Shown piece after piece: positions 55,651 through 64,000 of a stretch of 64,000 nt of DNA (within the stretch, counting starts at the first letter, position 1; every line of letters begins with the position of its first letter). The DNA lies in NCBI RefSeq assembly GCF_012395185.1, contig NZ_JAAZTU010000010.1, forward strand, positions 1 through 64,000, written 5' to 3'. Position numbers and translations under genes: made by a program. Below the pieces are notes generated by a model, which saw only the letters and a list, made by a program, of their open reading frames with translations, was not told the DNA's origin and did not search any database. This stretch comes from Vibrio aestuarianus. Lineage in GTDB: Bacteria > Pseudomonadota > Gammaproteobacteria > Enterobacterales > Vibrionaceae.

Positions 55651-56679
55651 TTAATCGTAGACTAATTGACCATCTTCATAACGTGTCGCTACTTTACAGA
55701 CCATCAATGCTGCCCGCTGCCCTATTGCGACTTTGCGGTTAGGAAATACAACAGCCTCACCTTCATTTTTCGCCATCAACGGCTTATCACCATCGTGACC
55801 AAAGACTTCCCCATGCTTGAACGCGGTAAAGTTCTCGACACTATCATCAAACATAAAGTCGAAGTCTTGATGCATGCGTACTATGGTGCGACTAACACGA
55901 TACATTACCGCTTTCTTGGGTAAATGCTCGGGAGTCTCAGCTGAAACCAAGTCACGCATTGCCAAATCAAAAGCAACCAAGCGCTTTAAATTATTTTCGC
56001 CAATACGCGCCACTTGTCCAAGCTCGAGCGTTAATGCCTGCGCCGCAAAATGTTCAGCGCTATACCAGCTAAAGGTGCTAGAAGGTGAGTTCGACAATAA
56101 AACCGCTTCCACATGCGCACTATCGATAAACGACATTAAGGCATGGCTGCGTACTGGATGACGAGACTTAGGGCTCACTGCAAATGAATAGTGTTTAGAC
56201 AATCGAATCGCACAGTGCAGATCGAGGTGCCAGCGGCTAACTTCCGTCGTGTTTTCATAAAAGCGCCCTACCAACTGTTTCAGGTTTCGTGCAATATCGC
56301 GCTCTAACGTCGGATTCCCCGTTTTATTATCAAACAGACGATTTAAGTTTTCTTGTACAAAGCGAGTGTGTTGATTAGTGGCTTGAGGGTGAGCAATGAT
56401 GAATAAGCAGCGATGTTTGATCGCTTGAAACCCAGATAGAGTATCATCTACCAGTTTATTTACTAACTCCATTGGGGCCGTTTCATCACCATGAATACCA
56501 CAAGAGATTATGATATTTTTACTATTAGCACTGTAGTTAACGGGAATGACTTCCAATACGCCTCGCTGAAGCACTTTGAGTGTAATACCTGCTGTAGTTT
56601 TTATTTCACCTGAGGCCATTTCTTGGCCTAAATCTAGGCTATCAGCTAGAAAAGATTGGCGGAAGAGGGACTTCGTCAT
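55651..56679 (-). CDS. astE: Succinylglutamate desuccinylase
   Basis: A 342-residue zinc hydrolase of the M14-like AstE family; zinc ligands appear in CGIHGDETAP and HLDLHCAIR, and the catalytic Glu lies in the LTLELG region. It cleaves N-succinylglutamate to glutamate and succinate in arginine catabolism. The other ast genes are not nearby. Confidence 0.93.
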   Translation of the reverse strand: MTKSLFRQSFLADSLDLGQEMASGEIKTTAGITLKVLQRGVLEVIPVNYSANSKNIIISCGIHGDETAPMELVNKLVDDTLSGFQAIKHRCLFIIAHPQATNQHTRFVQENLNRLFDNKTGNPTLERDIARNLKQLVGRFYENTTEVSRWHLDLHCAIRLSKHYSFAVSPKSRHPVRSHALMSFIDSAHVEAVLLSNSPSSTFSWYSAEHFAAQALTLELGQVARIGENNLKRLVAFDLAMRDLVSAETPEHLPKKAVMYRVSRTIVRMHQDFDFMFDDSVENFTAFKHGEVFGHDGDKPLMAKNEGEAVVFPNRKVAIGQRAALMVCKVATRYEDGQLVYD

Positions 56680-56906
56680 GCGTTACTCCTTTATTGCACA
56701 GCGGTATGTTAATGAATTGTGCTGATGAATTATGTAGAGACGATCCCACTTATTAAGACATGCAGAGGCAAAACATTTAAAAATTGGCGATAACTTTATC
56801 AACTTGTTCGAAAAACACACTAAGCCATATACTCGGCTTTGATTGCGGAAAATTCTATCATTAAATCTAATAGTTACTCCATACTCTGTAATGTACAAAC
56901 ATGTTG

Positions 56907-57509
56907 CTAGAGTGGAATTCCAATGCTTCTCACCGTTAAATGAATCGCCTCTTTTTTCAGCACTTGAATATGAGTAACGGACTGATTTCCTATCTGTAAT
57001 GTGGAATACCACGCGGGATTTTGCCAGTCACTCCCCAACACATGCGCTAAGATCATCCGGATTGTTCCGCCATGAGCAATAATCAAAGTATCATTACTCA
57101 ATAACTTTAAACGACGCTCCCAAGCATTGGTGACTCTTTGGTGAAAATCCGCCAGACTTTCTGCTTGTGGCAATTGGTGTGTGGCGGGATCTGCCCAAAA
57201 TGTTTCTAAAATAGGCCACTGTGCTTGGAGCTCATCAAATGGGACACCATCAAAACAGCCAAAATCCATCTCTTGGAAACCAAGTTCGAAATCACACTGT
57301 CTAACAGCATGGTTAGCGACCAAGCGACGGGCTAGATCCGAGCAACGCTTGAGTGGTGACGAAATAAGGTGTTGGAATGAGTAGCCAGAAGCCATTAATT
57401 TATCGCAAATTTGATCCTGATGGTGTGCAGCCACTAAAACATCAGTTCGGCCATTTAAAGCGGGCTTACCTTGCGTTTTTCCATGCCGCAGCAGGTAGAT
57501 ATTGATCAT
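56907..57509 (-). CDS. cobC: Alpha-ribazole phosphatase (histidine phosphatase)
   Basis: A 200-residue protein of the phosphoglycerate-mutase-like superfamily: LLRHGKT near residue 6 carries the catalytic His, and AHGGTIRMILAH holds the second His. CobC removes phosphate from alpha-ribazole-5'-phosphate in lower-ligand assembly of cobalamin. It follows cobU; ATG 57509 or the GTG at 57512 overlaps the cobU stop. Confidence 0.9.
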   Translation of the reverse strand: MINIYLLRHGKTQGKPALNGRTDVLVAAHHQDQICDKLMASGYSFQHLISSPLKRCSDLARRLVANHAVRQCDFELGFQEMDFGCFDGVPFDELQAQWPILETFWADPATHQLPQAESLADFHQRVTNAWERRLKLLSNDTLIIAHGGTIRMILAHVLGSDWQNPAWYSTLQIGNQSVTHIQVLKKEAIHLTVRSIGIPL

Positions 57510-57511
57510 CA

Positions 57512-58060
57512 CTAGCTTTTCAACGTCATCGGTAAGCCGGCAGCAACAAAACTCACTCGTTGTGCAACTTTCGCTAATGCTTGGTTCATCCAGCCTGCAT
57601 TATCAACAAATAACCGTGAGACTTCTCCCATAGGTATAACACCTAAACCAACCTCATTAGAGACAAGAATAATCTTAGCCGCCGATTGTTCAACGGCTTC
57701 ACACAACCCGCTAACCTGCTGTTTGATTTGTGTCTCACTGGCTTGCTGTCCATGGTTATAAATAATGTTATTCATCCACAACGTTAAGCAATCAACCAAT
57801 ACTATATCTCTGCATGAGAAATTTTTTAACTGCTCAACCAATTGATAAGGGCATTCATGTTCTTGCCAATTATCGTCTCTTTGCTGCTGGTGATGTGCAA
57901 TACGCGCACGCATTTCATCATCAAAAGCAATGGCTGTAGAGACATAATGCAGCTGTGCGTGTGGATGTTCTGCTAACAACATATGGTAGGCTTGTTGAGC
58001 ATTCTGCTCAGCAAATCGAGATTTTCCACTACGAGCACCGCCTAAAATGAGATGTACCAT
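57512..58060 (-). CDS. cobU: Adenosylcobinamide kinase / guanylyltransferase
   Basis: A 182-residue protein with P-loop GGARSGKSRFAE and conserved DEMRARIAHHQQQRDDNW and EVGLGVIP motifs of CobU. It activates cobinamide to its GDP form before CobS joins the lower ligand. TAATG overlap with cobS stop at 58060. Confidence 0.94.
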   Translation of the reverse strand: MVHLILGGARSGKSRFAEQNAQQAYHMLLAEHPHAQLHYVSTAIAFDDEMRARIAHHQQQRDDNWQEHECPYQLVEQLKNFSCRDIVLVDCLTLWMNNIIYNHGQQASETQIKQQVSGLCEAVEQSAAKIILVSNEVGLGVIPMGEVSRLFVDNAGWMNQALAKVAQRVSFVAAGLPMTLKS

Positions 58061-58860
58061 TATTCGATCACTCCCATCGTTAGAAAACCATATTGAGCAA
58101 ACGCAATCAGCAATAAGTAGATCAACAGCTCCATAATCTGCTGGGCAGCCCCCAGACAGTCACCAGTGAACCCTCCGATGCGAGCCATTAGCCAAGATTT
58201 AAATAAAGTGCGAAAAACGATAGCCAACCCAATCAAAGCGATAACCACAGGCAAACCCAGCCAAAAGCAGGGCAATAAACCGCACAACAGTAAAAAACAT
58301 AGCTCTGAAAACGTCTGTTTATTAGCAAGCGGCTTACTTTTGCTGGTATCGAGATCACTCACATAAGGCATATCAAAAATCAGCGATGCAGCAATGGCGC
58401 GGCTATACCCATAACCGACCAGCCATACCACAAACAGATTACTGTACCCTACTAGCGTACTGAGAAAGAGATACTTACAGAGTAACGCCATGACTAACGC
58501 TGACGCGCCATAAGTACCAATACGGCTATCTTTCATAATAGCGAGACGGCGTTCAACCGTCATTCCACCACCGATACCATCAGCCATATCGGTCAGACCA
58601 TCTTCATGAAAAGCGCCAGTGAGCAATAAGCTAATGACCATGGTTAATGCAATGCTGACCTCAGCTGGAAAAATAAGGCTCAATCCGCTGTAGCATGTTG
58701 CACATATTGCACCTAGTAGTAATCCAACTAAAGCAAAATAGCGTCCAGAGCGATTCATTCTATCGCTAGAATAAGGAGTCTTTTCAGGGATTGGCAAACG
58801 TGAAAAAAAACTTAACGCCAACCAAAACAGTTCCAGTTGATACCTTAACGCGCTGAACAT
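58060..58860 (-). CDS. cobS: Cobalamin (5'-phosphate) synthase
   Basis: A 266-residue multi-pass membrane enzyme with the CobS signature [15 protein letters not shown] near residue 84. It condenses GDP-cobinamide with alpha-ribazole. With cobU and cobC it forms a salvage operon (cobS-cobU-cobC) next to btuCD. No cobalamin riboswitch was recognised upstream. Confidence 0.94.
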   Translation of the reverse strand: MFSALRYQLELFWLALSFFSRLPIPEKTPYSSDRMNRSGRYFALVGLLLGAICATCYSGLSLIFPAEVSIALTMVISLLLTGAFHEDGLTDMADGIGGGMTVERRLAIMKDSRIGTYGASALVMALLCKYLFLSTLVGYSNLFVVWLVGYGYSRAIAASLIFDMPYVSDLDTSKSKPLANKQTFSELCFLLLCGLLPCFWLGLPVVIALIGLAIVFRTLFKSWLMARIGGFTGDCLGAAQQIMELLIYLLLIAFAQYGFLTMGVIE

Positions 58861-59021
58861 TACACTGTCACTCCAGCGTCTGTAATCGAGTCATCACCAA
58901 CAAACACCAATACGGTCTGGCGAATAATTTGTCTATGTTTTTGTTTTAACATCTATTGTTCAGGTCTTCCGTGAAAAATCATAGTTTACTTGTATTGAGA
59001 TAAATCGGCTATGCTTCAACA

Positions 59022-59072
59022 AGATATACCCAAACAACTTGAAGTTGCGGGTAGACGGCAAGTGAGTTCAGC
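59022..59072 (+). repeat. Partial ERIC/IRU element
   Basis: AGATATACCCAAACAACTTG followed by AAGTTGCGGGTAGACGGCAAG is one ERIC arm, similar to those at 42677 and 25146. It lies in the gap between cobS and the SDR gene. Confidence 0.75.
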
Positions 59073-59149
59073 GGAACGCTAATAATAAGTCTAATAGATA
59101 AGTAATACTGAGATACAATGGTGATGAACATAAGAAAATAGAGGCAACG

Positions 59150-59833
59150 ATGGATAAGCGAAGTATGGCTGTGATCATGGCTGGTGCGTCAGGTCTGGTT
59201 GGACAGCATGTATTAGAAATGATGCTAAAGGAACAAGCCGTCTCTCGTATCTATTCGCTGGTACGAAAAAGCTCTGGAATTAAACACAAGAAACTGCACG
59301 AGTTTATTCAAGCTGATTTACAAATCACTCATTGGGATGAAGAAAATATCAGCCCCGAGCTTGGTGTTATTACTTTAGGCACAACATTAAAACAAGCAGG
59401 CTCAAAAAAGGGGTTAGAAAAAATAGACTACGAATTAGTATGCCAAGTCGCGCAAACTATGAAAACACTTGGCGTAAAGCGTTTAGCGGTGGTTTCAAGC
59501 CTTGGGGCCAAAGCACGATCATCATCTCATTACTTAAGATGTAAAGGACGTATGGAAGAAGCCATACGTCGCATGGGTTTTGAACAGATAACTTTTGTTA
59601 GGCCTGGACCACTGGTTGGCAAAAGAGCTATTGAACGTACCGATGAAAAATGGACACAGCGTATCCTTTGCTTGATGAAACCACTATTGGTCGGACGGAT
59701 GAGAAACCTAATTCCGATCTCAGCTCAAGATGTAGCGCGAAGCCTTTTATATAGCCTTTTTCAACAGCAAGTTCGCCATGTTGAAGTTCTACATTCTTCC
59801 GAGATGTTAACACTGCTTAACAAATACCGATAA
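59150..59833 (+). CDS. Atypical SDR / NAD(P)-binding oxidoreductase
   Basis: A 227-residue Rossmann protein: MAGASGLVGQHVLEMML (Gly-rich loop) near residues 10-26, VITLGTTLKQAG, AVVSSLGAKARSSSHYLRCKG with the Ser/Tyr region, and a proline-glycine RPGPLVGKR. It resembles the HTATIP2-like/atypical-5 SDRs. Substrate unknown. Confidence 0.85.
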   Translation: MDKRSMAVIMAGASGLVGQHVLEMMLKEQAVSRIYSLVRKSSGIKHKKLHEFIQADLQITHWDEENISPELGVITLGTTLKQAGSKKGLEKIDYELVCQVAQTMKTLGVKRLAVVSSLGAKARSSSHYLRCKGRMEEAIRRMGFEQITFVRPGPLVGKRAIERTDEKWTQRILCLMKPLLVGRMRNLIPISAQDVARSLLYSLFQQQVRHVEVLHSSEMLTLLNKYR

Positions 59834-60053
59834 ATAAGTCAGATTTCAACCAAAGTGCATTAAAATCAATCAAAACAAAGGTATTGATAACCTTTTGTTC
59901 TAAATAATATTTATTTCATATTTTCATTCACGCTATTTGTCCGATATGTTCACCCTCAATTACTCTTTCTTTTATAAAACCCAAAGTCGGTGAAGTTGTT
60001 TTAAAAACGCAACGTTATCGCACTGGGTACCCCAGTTTTTAAGGATGTCTCAC

Positions 60054-61421
60054 ATGTCAGTTGCAGTTATCGCCTCATTAGCGGTATTTGTTGGCATTCT
60101 GTTTTTTCTATTCGGACAACAGAAAAAAGCCCACACTCTTTCTCGCCTAGTGCTCCTCGGTTTAATCTTTGGTAGTGCCTTTGGTCTCGCTTTACAGCTC
60201 GTTTTTGGTGAAGGTAACCCTATAATCAAAGAAACATTAAGCTGGGTAAATGTTGTTGGTAACGGTTACGTTGGGCTACTAAAAATGGTCATCATGCCGT
60301 TGGTCTTAGTTTCCATGATCGCCGCGGTGGTGAAATTAGATAAAGGTGGCTCACTGGGTAAAATCTCGGGACTGACAATTTCTATCCTCCTGTTCACAAC
60401 TGCAATCTCTGCGTTGATTGGTATTGCTGTCACACAAACTTTTGGCCTCACCGCCGAAGGTTTGGTTGAAGGTGCACGAGAAACCGCGCGCATTGCGGTA
60501 TTGGAAAGTCGAGTTTCAACGGTGAGTGATCTCACCATTCCTCAAATGCTATTGAGCTTTATTCCAACTAATCCTTTTGCTGATTTAACGGGGTCTCGTT
60601 CGACCTCTATCATTGCCGTGGTGATTTTTGGTGTGCTAACCGGTGTTGCAGCACGAAAAGTGATGCAAGAAAAAGAGGAGCTCGCGTCTCCGATTCGCAC
60701 TTTTGTTGAAGCGGCGCAATCAATTGTGATGCGTCTAGTAAAAATGGTTATGGCGCTGACCCCTTATGGTATTGCCGCTTTAATGGCGAAGGTTGTTGCA
60801 ACATCAAGCGCTGGTGACATTCTGAACTTACTCGGCTTTATCGTCGCATCTTACGTCGCAATTGCACTTATGTTTGTCGTACATGGCATTTTAGTGTCGT
60901 TTGTCGGTGTAAACCCAAAAGAGTATTTCCAAAAAATTTGGCCAGTACTGACTTTCGCGTTTACTTCACGCAGCTCTGCGGCCACCATTCCTTTGAACGT
61001 AGAAGCTCAGATCACTAAACTTAATGTTCCACCAGCAATAGCAAATCTCTCCGCTTCTTTTGGTGCGACAATTGGCCAAAACGGTTGTGCGGGGATTTAC
61101 CCTGCAATGCTAGCGGTAATGGTTGCGCCGACAGTTGGTATTAACCCAATGGACATCCACTTTATTTTGTCTCTTGTTGGTATTATTGCGATCAGTTCGT
61201 TTGGCATTGCCGGTGTAGGTGGCGGCGCAACTTTTGCGGCGCTTATCGTACTACCTGCCATGGGTTTACCTGTAACAATTGCCGCTTTGCTTATCTCGAT
61301 CGAACCACTGATCGACATGGCTCGTACCGCATTGAATGTCTCTGGGGCGATGACTGCGGGGACAATTACTAGCCGTCTGCTTGGTGAGAAAACACCACAA
61401 GTGCAACAGCAGCAAGCGTAA
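60054..61421 (+). CDS. tcyP: Sodium:dicarboxylate-family symporter, L-cystine type
   Basis: A 455-residue DAACS-family transporter with eight or so TM helices and two hairpins; [16 protein letters not shown] near 315 and the unwound [12 protein letters not shown] near 350 resemble the TcyP/YdjN cystine group. ATG 60054 is chosen because AAGGA precedes it at 8-nt spacing; the in-frame ATG at 60045 would begin inside that ribosome site. A strong terminator follows. Confidence 0.85.
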   Translation: MSVAVIASLAVFVGILFFLFGQQKKAHTLSRLVLLGLIFGSAFGLALQLVFGEGNPIIKETLSWVNVVGNGYVGLLKMVIMPLVLVSMIAAVVKLDKGGSLGKISGLTISILLFTTAISALIGIAVTQTFGLTAEGLVEGARETARIAVLESRVSTVSDLTIPQMLLSFIPTNPFADLTGSRSTSIIAVVIFGVLTGVAARKVMQEKEELASPIRTFVEAAQSIVMRLVKMVMALTPYGIAALMAKVVATSSAGDILNLLGFIVASYVAIALMFVVHGILVSFVGVNPKEYFQKIWPVLTFAFTSRSSAATIPLNVEAQITKLNVPPAIANLSASFGATIGQNGCAGIYPAMLAVMVAPTVGINPMDIHFILSLVGIIAISSFGIAGVGGGATFAALIVLPAMGLPVTIAALLISIEPLIDMARTALNVSGAMTAGTITSRLLGEKTPQVQQQQA

Positions 61422-61447
61422 GCGCTTACTGTTGATTACTCGTGAAC

Positions 61448-61475
61448 AACCGATTCCTATGCATCGGTTTTTTCT
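61448..61475 (+). terminator. Terminator of the cystine symporter gene
   Basis: AACCGAT / ATCGGTT stem followed by TTTTTCTTTTT, 26 nt past the stop. Confidence 0.85.
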
Positions 61476-61575
61476 TTTTCGCTGATGATTACAGCTCCAT
61501 ATCGCTTCACACATTGCTATGTAAGACGGGCAATGGTCTAATAAACCTAACCTTTCAGCAACTGGATACTATTGA

Positions 61576-63000
61576 ATGCGACAAGAGCACACGCCTACTT
61601 TCTTCTTTTTTGATTATGAAACTTGGGGAGTAAGCCCAGCAAAGGATCGCCCTAGCCAATTTGCTGGTGTTCGCACCGACATGGATTTCAATATTATTGG
61701 CGAGCCGTTGGTTATCTATTGCCAACCTCCTGCTGATTACCTCCCCTCTCCAGAAGCGGCGCTTATTACTGGTATCACCCCACAAAAAGCGATGAGTCAT
61801 GGTATTAGCGAGCCAGAATTTATAGCTAAAATACACGCTGAGCTATCAACCCCTAATACCACCAGCCTTGGCTATAACAGCATTCGATTTGACGACGAAG
61901 TCACACGCTACACTTGCTACCGAAATTTTATTGATCCGTATGCATGGAGCTGGCAAAAAGGCAATTCACGTTGGGATTTACTTGATGTTATGCGTGCATG
62001 CCATGCATTACGCCCAGAGGGTATCAACTGGCCAGAAAATGAAGATGGGTTCACCAGTTTTAAATTAGAGCATTTATCTGTCGCTAACGGTATCGAACAC
62101 GCGAATGCTCATGATGCAATGGCCGATGTTATCGCTACCATCGAACTTGCAAAGAAAGTCAAAGCCGCGCAGCCTAAGTTGTTTGATTACTTTTTCAATA
62201 TGCGCCACAAACGTAAACTCAATGACCTCGTTGATATCGTCAACATGACGCCACTGATGCACGTTTCTGGCATGCTCGGCCGTGAATGCCAATACACCAG
62301 TTGGATTGTACCAATCGCCTGGCACCCCACTAACCAAAACGCAGTGATTGTGGTTGATCTTGCGAAAAACCCGCAGCCATTGATAGACCTAAACGTCGAA
62401 GAGTTACAGCAACGCTTATACACAAAACGAGACGATCTTGCACCGGATGAGCAGCCCGTACCAATCAAGCTGGTGCACCTTAATAAATGCCCAATTTTAG
62501 CACCGGCCAAAACGTTAACCGCGGAAAATGCAGAAAAGATAGGGATTGATCGAACGGTATGTTTACAAAACTTAGCCGTGATTAAACAACACCCTAAAAT
62601 CCGGGAAAAACTGGTTGGCCTGTACAGTATCGAGCGAGAGTATCCGGCCAATGATGATGTCGATAGCCAGCTGTATGACGGATTCTTTTCGCCTTCGGAT
62701 AAAGCCGCTATGGATATTATCCGTGAGACCGACCCGGTAAATTTATCTGCTTTAGAGATTAGCTTTAGTGATAAACGGATTGAGCCCCTACTATTTCGTT
62801 ATCGCGCGCGCAACTACCCTTTGACGCTGAGCGATGAAGAACAACAGCGTTGGGCTGCACATTGCCGTGAATATTTTGAAAATCGTATTGAAGAATATAG
62901 CCTCAATTTGGAAAACTTAGTTCATACCTATGAGAGTGACGAAAAGAAAATCGCTATTTTAAAATCCGTTTACCATTACGTGGAAACTATTACCCGTTGA
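61576..63000 (+). CDS. sbcB: Exodeoxyribonuclease I
   Basis: A 474-residue 3'-5' single-strand exonuclease: DEDD nuclease domain (FFDYETWGVSP near 12, HDAMADVIATIE near 178) followed by an SH3-like and a helical domain typical of ExoI. It acts in mismatch repair and recombination. Length is normal for SbcB. Confidence 0.96.
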   Translation: MRQEHTPTFFFFDYETWGVSPAKDRPSQFAGVRTDMDFNIIGEPLVIYCQPPADYLPSPEAALITGITPQKAMSHGISEPEFIAKIHAELSTPNTTSLGYNSIRFDDEVTRYTCYRNFIDPYAWSWQKGNSRWDLLDVMRACHALRPEGINWPENEDGFTSFKLEHLSVANGIEHANAHDAMADVIATIELAKKVKAAQPKLFDYFFNMRHKRKLNDLVDIVNMTPLMHVSGMLGRECQYTSWIVPIAWHPTNQNAVIVVDLAKNPQPLIDLNVEELQQRLYTKRDDLAPDEQPVPIKLVHLNKCPILAPAKTLTAENAEKIGIDRTVCLQNLAVIKQHPKIREKLVGLYSIEREYPANDDVDSQLYDGFFSPSDKAAMDIIRETDPVNLSALEISFSDKRIEPLLFRYRARNYPLTLSDEEQQRWAAHCREYFENRIEEYSLNLENLVHTYESDEKKIAILKSVYHYVETITR

Positions 63001-63134
63001 AAATATGACTAGCTGGCAGTAAGACGATTTAACTATTTAGGCAACAGCATGCGAAGCGGTTGCCTAGCTCATTCAGTCTTACCTTGTTAACCAACAGCAC
63101 TCAACGTTTCTGACTTAGACACGGCACAATTTTT

Positions 63135-63500
63135 ATGTTGAATACATTCGCAAAATACATTGTCTCATTAGGCCTAATTCTACTTTGCCTACTAGCGGGC
63201 ATTAACCTACAAACTTGGCTTGGTATCTCTATTCCTGGCAGCATCATTGGTATGCTGATCCTATTTGCACTAATGGCCAGTGGATTGGTCCCTGTAGAGT
63301 GGGTTAAACCAAGTGCTAGCCTGTTTATTCGTTACATGATTTTGCTTTTTGTTCCGATAAGCGTTGGCTTAATGGAGCATTTTGAGATACTCATTAACAA
63401 TGCGTTACCGATACTTGCTAGTGCCGTTGGTGGCACATTAATTGTGCTTGTTTCTCTTGGCTGGCTGCTGGATCGTTTTTTGAAAAAGGGGAATAAGTAA
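63135..63500 (+). CDS. lrgA: CidA/LrgA-family holin-like protein
   Basis: A 121-residue, four-helix membrane protein with the LrgA pattern ([43 protein letters not shown]). It is thought to act as a holin-like partner of LrgB in murein-hydrolase control or pyruvate export. TAATG joins it to lrgB. Confidence 0.93.
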   Translation: MLNTFAKYIVSLGLILLCLLAGINLQTWLGISIPGSIIGMLILFALMASGLVPVEWVKPSASLFIRYMILLFVPISVGLMEHFEILINNALPILASAVGGTLIVLVSLGWLLDRFLKKGNK

Positions 63501-64000
63501 TGTGGCTGCTAGTAACTATCTTGGTATTTTTTTTCACGCGCTGGCTTAGCAAAAAATGCAAAACACCACTGATGAACCCTTTATTAATCAGCCTTGTAAT
63601 CATTATTCCTATTTTGCTGTTTTTTAAAGTCCCTTTTGAAACCTACTATGCAGATAATCAATGGTTAAGTTTGCTATTGCAACCTGCCGTGGTAGCGCTT
63701 GCTTATCCTTTGTATGAACAACTGCCACAAATACGTTTGAACTGGCGCATCATTACATTGGCCTGTGGTGTAGGCAGTGTTATGTCGATGCTGACCGCCA
63801 GTATGATCGCTGTGTATATGCAAGCCGATATTCAGTTAATCGCCAGTTTGCTGGGAAAATCCGTAACTACACCGATCGCAATGGAAGTGTCGAGTAACTT
63901 AGGAGGAGAACCTGCGGTTGCCGCCATTTTGGTGGTTATAGTTGGATTATTTGGCGCGATTCTCGCCTACCCTATCTATAACCTGTTAGGTATTACGCAC
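63500..64000 (+). CDS. lrgB: LrgB-family protein, cut by the right edge
   Basis: The frame from ATG 63500 ([19 protein letters not shown]) runs to the window edge, about 167 residues of a protein usually near 230. The region from PFETYYADNQWLSLLLQPAV and SKSVTTPIAMEVSSNLGG is characteristic of LrgB/CidB. The ATG overlaps the lrgA stop by one base. The C-terminus is outside the window. Confidence 0.92.
   Translation, partial: MWLLVTILVFFFTRWLSKKCKTPLMNPLLISLVIIIPILLFFKVPFETYYADNQWLSLLLQPAVVALAYPLYEQLPQIRLNWRIITLACGVGSVMSMLTASMIAVYMQADIQLIASLLGKSVTTPIAMEVSSNLGGEPAVAAILVVIVGLFGAILAYPIYNLLGITH

Noticed and set aside
56683..57012. 109-codon minus-strand ORF between astE and cobC
   Set aside because: It overlaps the cobC 3' end in a different frame and is Cys/Arg/Tyr-rich without motifs; likely non-coding.

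Overview
The window looks like chromosome from a Vibrio or close relative. The evidence is the gene order metA / pilW-like / rlmF / cobS-cobU-cobC / sbcB / lrgAB, ERIC-type repeats, two tandem tRNA-Val(GAC) genes, and an alginate/uronate gene cluster with PL17 lyases, KdgF, KdgK and Eda. Species cannot be fixed from sequence alone.

Left edge (1-1.5 kb): the 5' part of a minus-strand gene runs off the window. It encodes 37-residue repeats whose layout matches TAL-effector repeats: 11 residues, a two-residue variable position, then Gly-Gly. A truncated cyclic-nucleotide-binding protein remnant follows. This is accessory DNA and the most unusual part of the window.

Alginate catabolism (1.5-13.8 kb): two divergent FadR-type GntR regulators and a MATE transporter; two tandem PL17 oligoalginate lyases transcribed leftward; divergently kdgF-kdgK-eda; then a Na+/solute symporter. 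Lyases without signal peptides cut oligouronates in the cytoplasm, KdgF linearises the unsaturated monouronate, and KdgK and Eda convert KDG to KDPG and then to pyruvate plus glyceraldehyde-3-phosphate. The DEH reductase linking the two halves is not in the window. A shared operator-like motif (near TTGTAnTACAA) precedes the regulators, the lyase/kdgF pair and the symporter, and suggests one GntR regulon.

13.8-25 kb: a DUF4056 protein; a 2.3-kb graveyard of broken IS6-like and IS1-like transposases, tiny ORFs and one solitary type I-F CRISPR-repeat-like sequence; a VC0807-type membrane protein; an MMPL exporter; GltS; two tRNA-Val; a diguanylate cyclase and a DUF2726 protein.

25-43 kb: a 2013-residue lipoprotein joining a pullulanase and a second GH13 amylase; CheV between two periplasmic binding proteins; a CitA/CitB (DcuS/DcuR)-type two-component system; a small unknown gene; and a TolC-HlyD-ABC2-ABC2 export operon with no ATPase gene.

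43-64 kb: mostly core genes. These are metA, a large HD-GYP phosphodiesterase, a pilW-like TPR lipoprotein, rlmF, a YgjP-like metalloprotease, a glutaredoxin-like protein, a LysR/MFS pair, DUF1415, a MazG-like pyrophosphohydrolase, btuCD, astE, cobSUC, an SDR, a cystine-type symporter, sbcB, and lrgAB (lrgB cut by the right edge).
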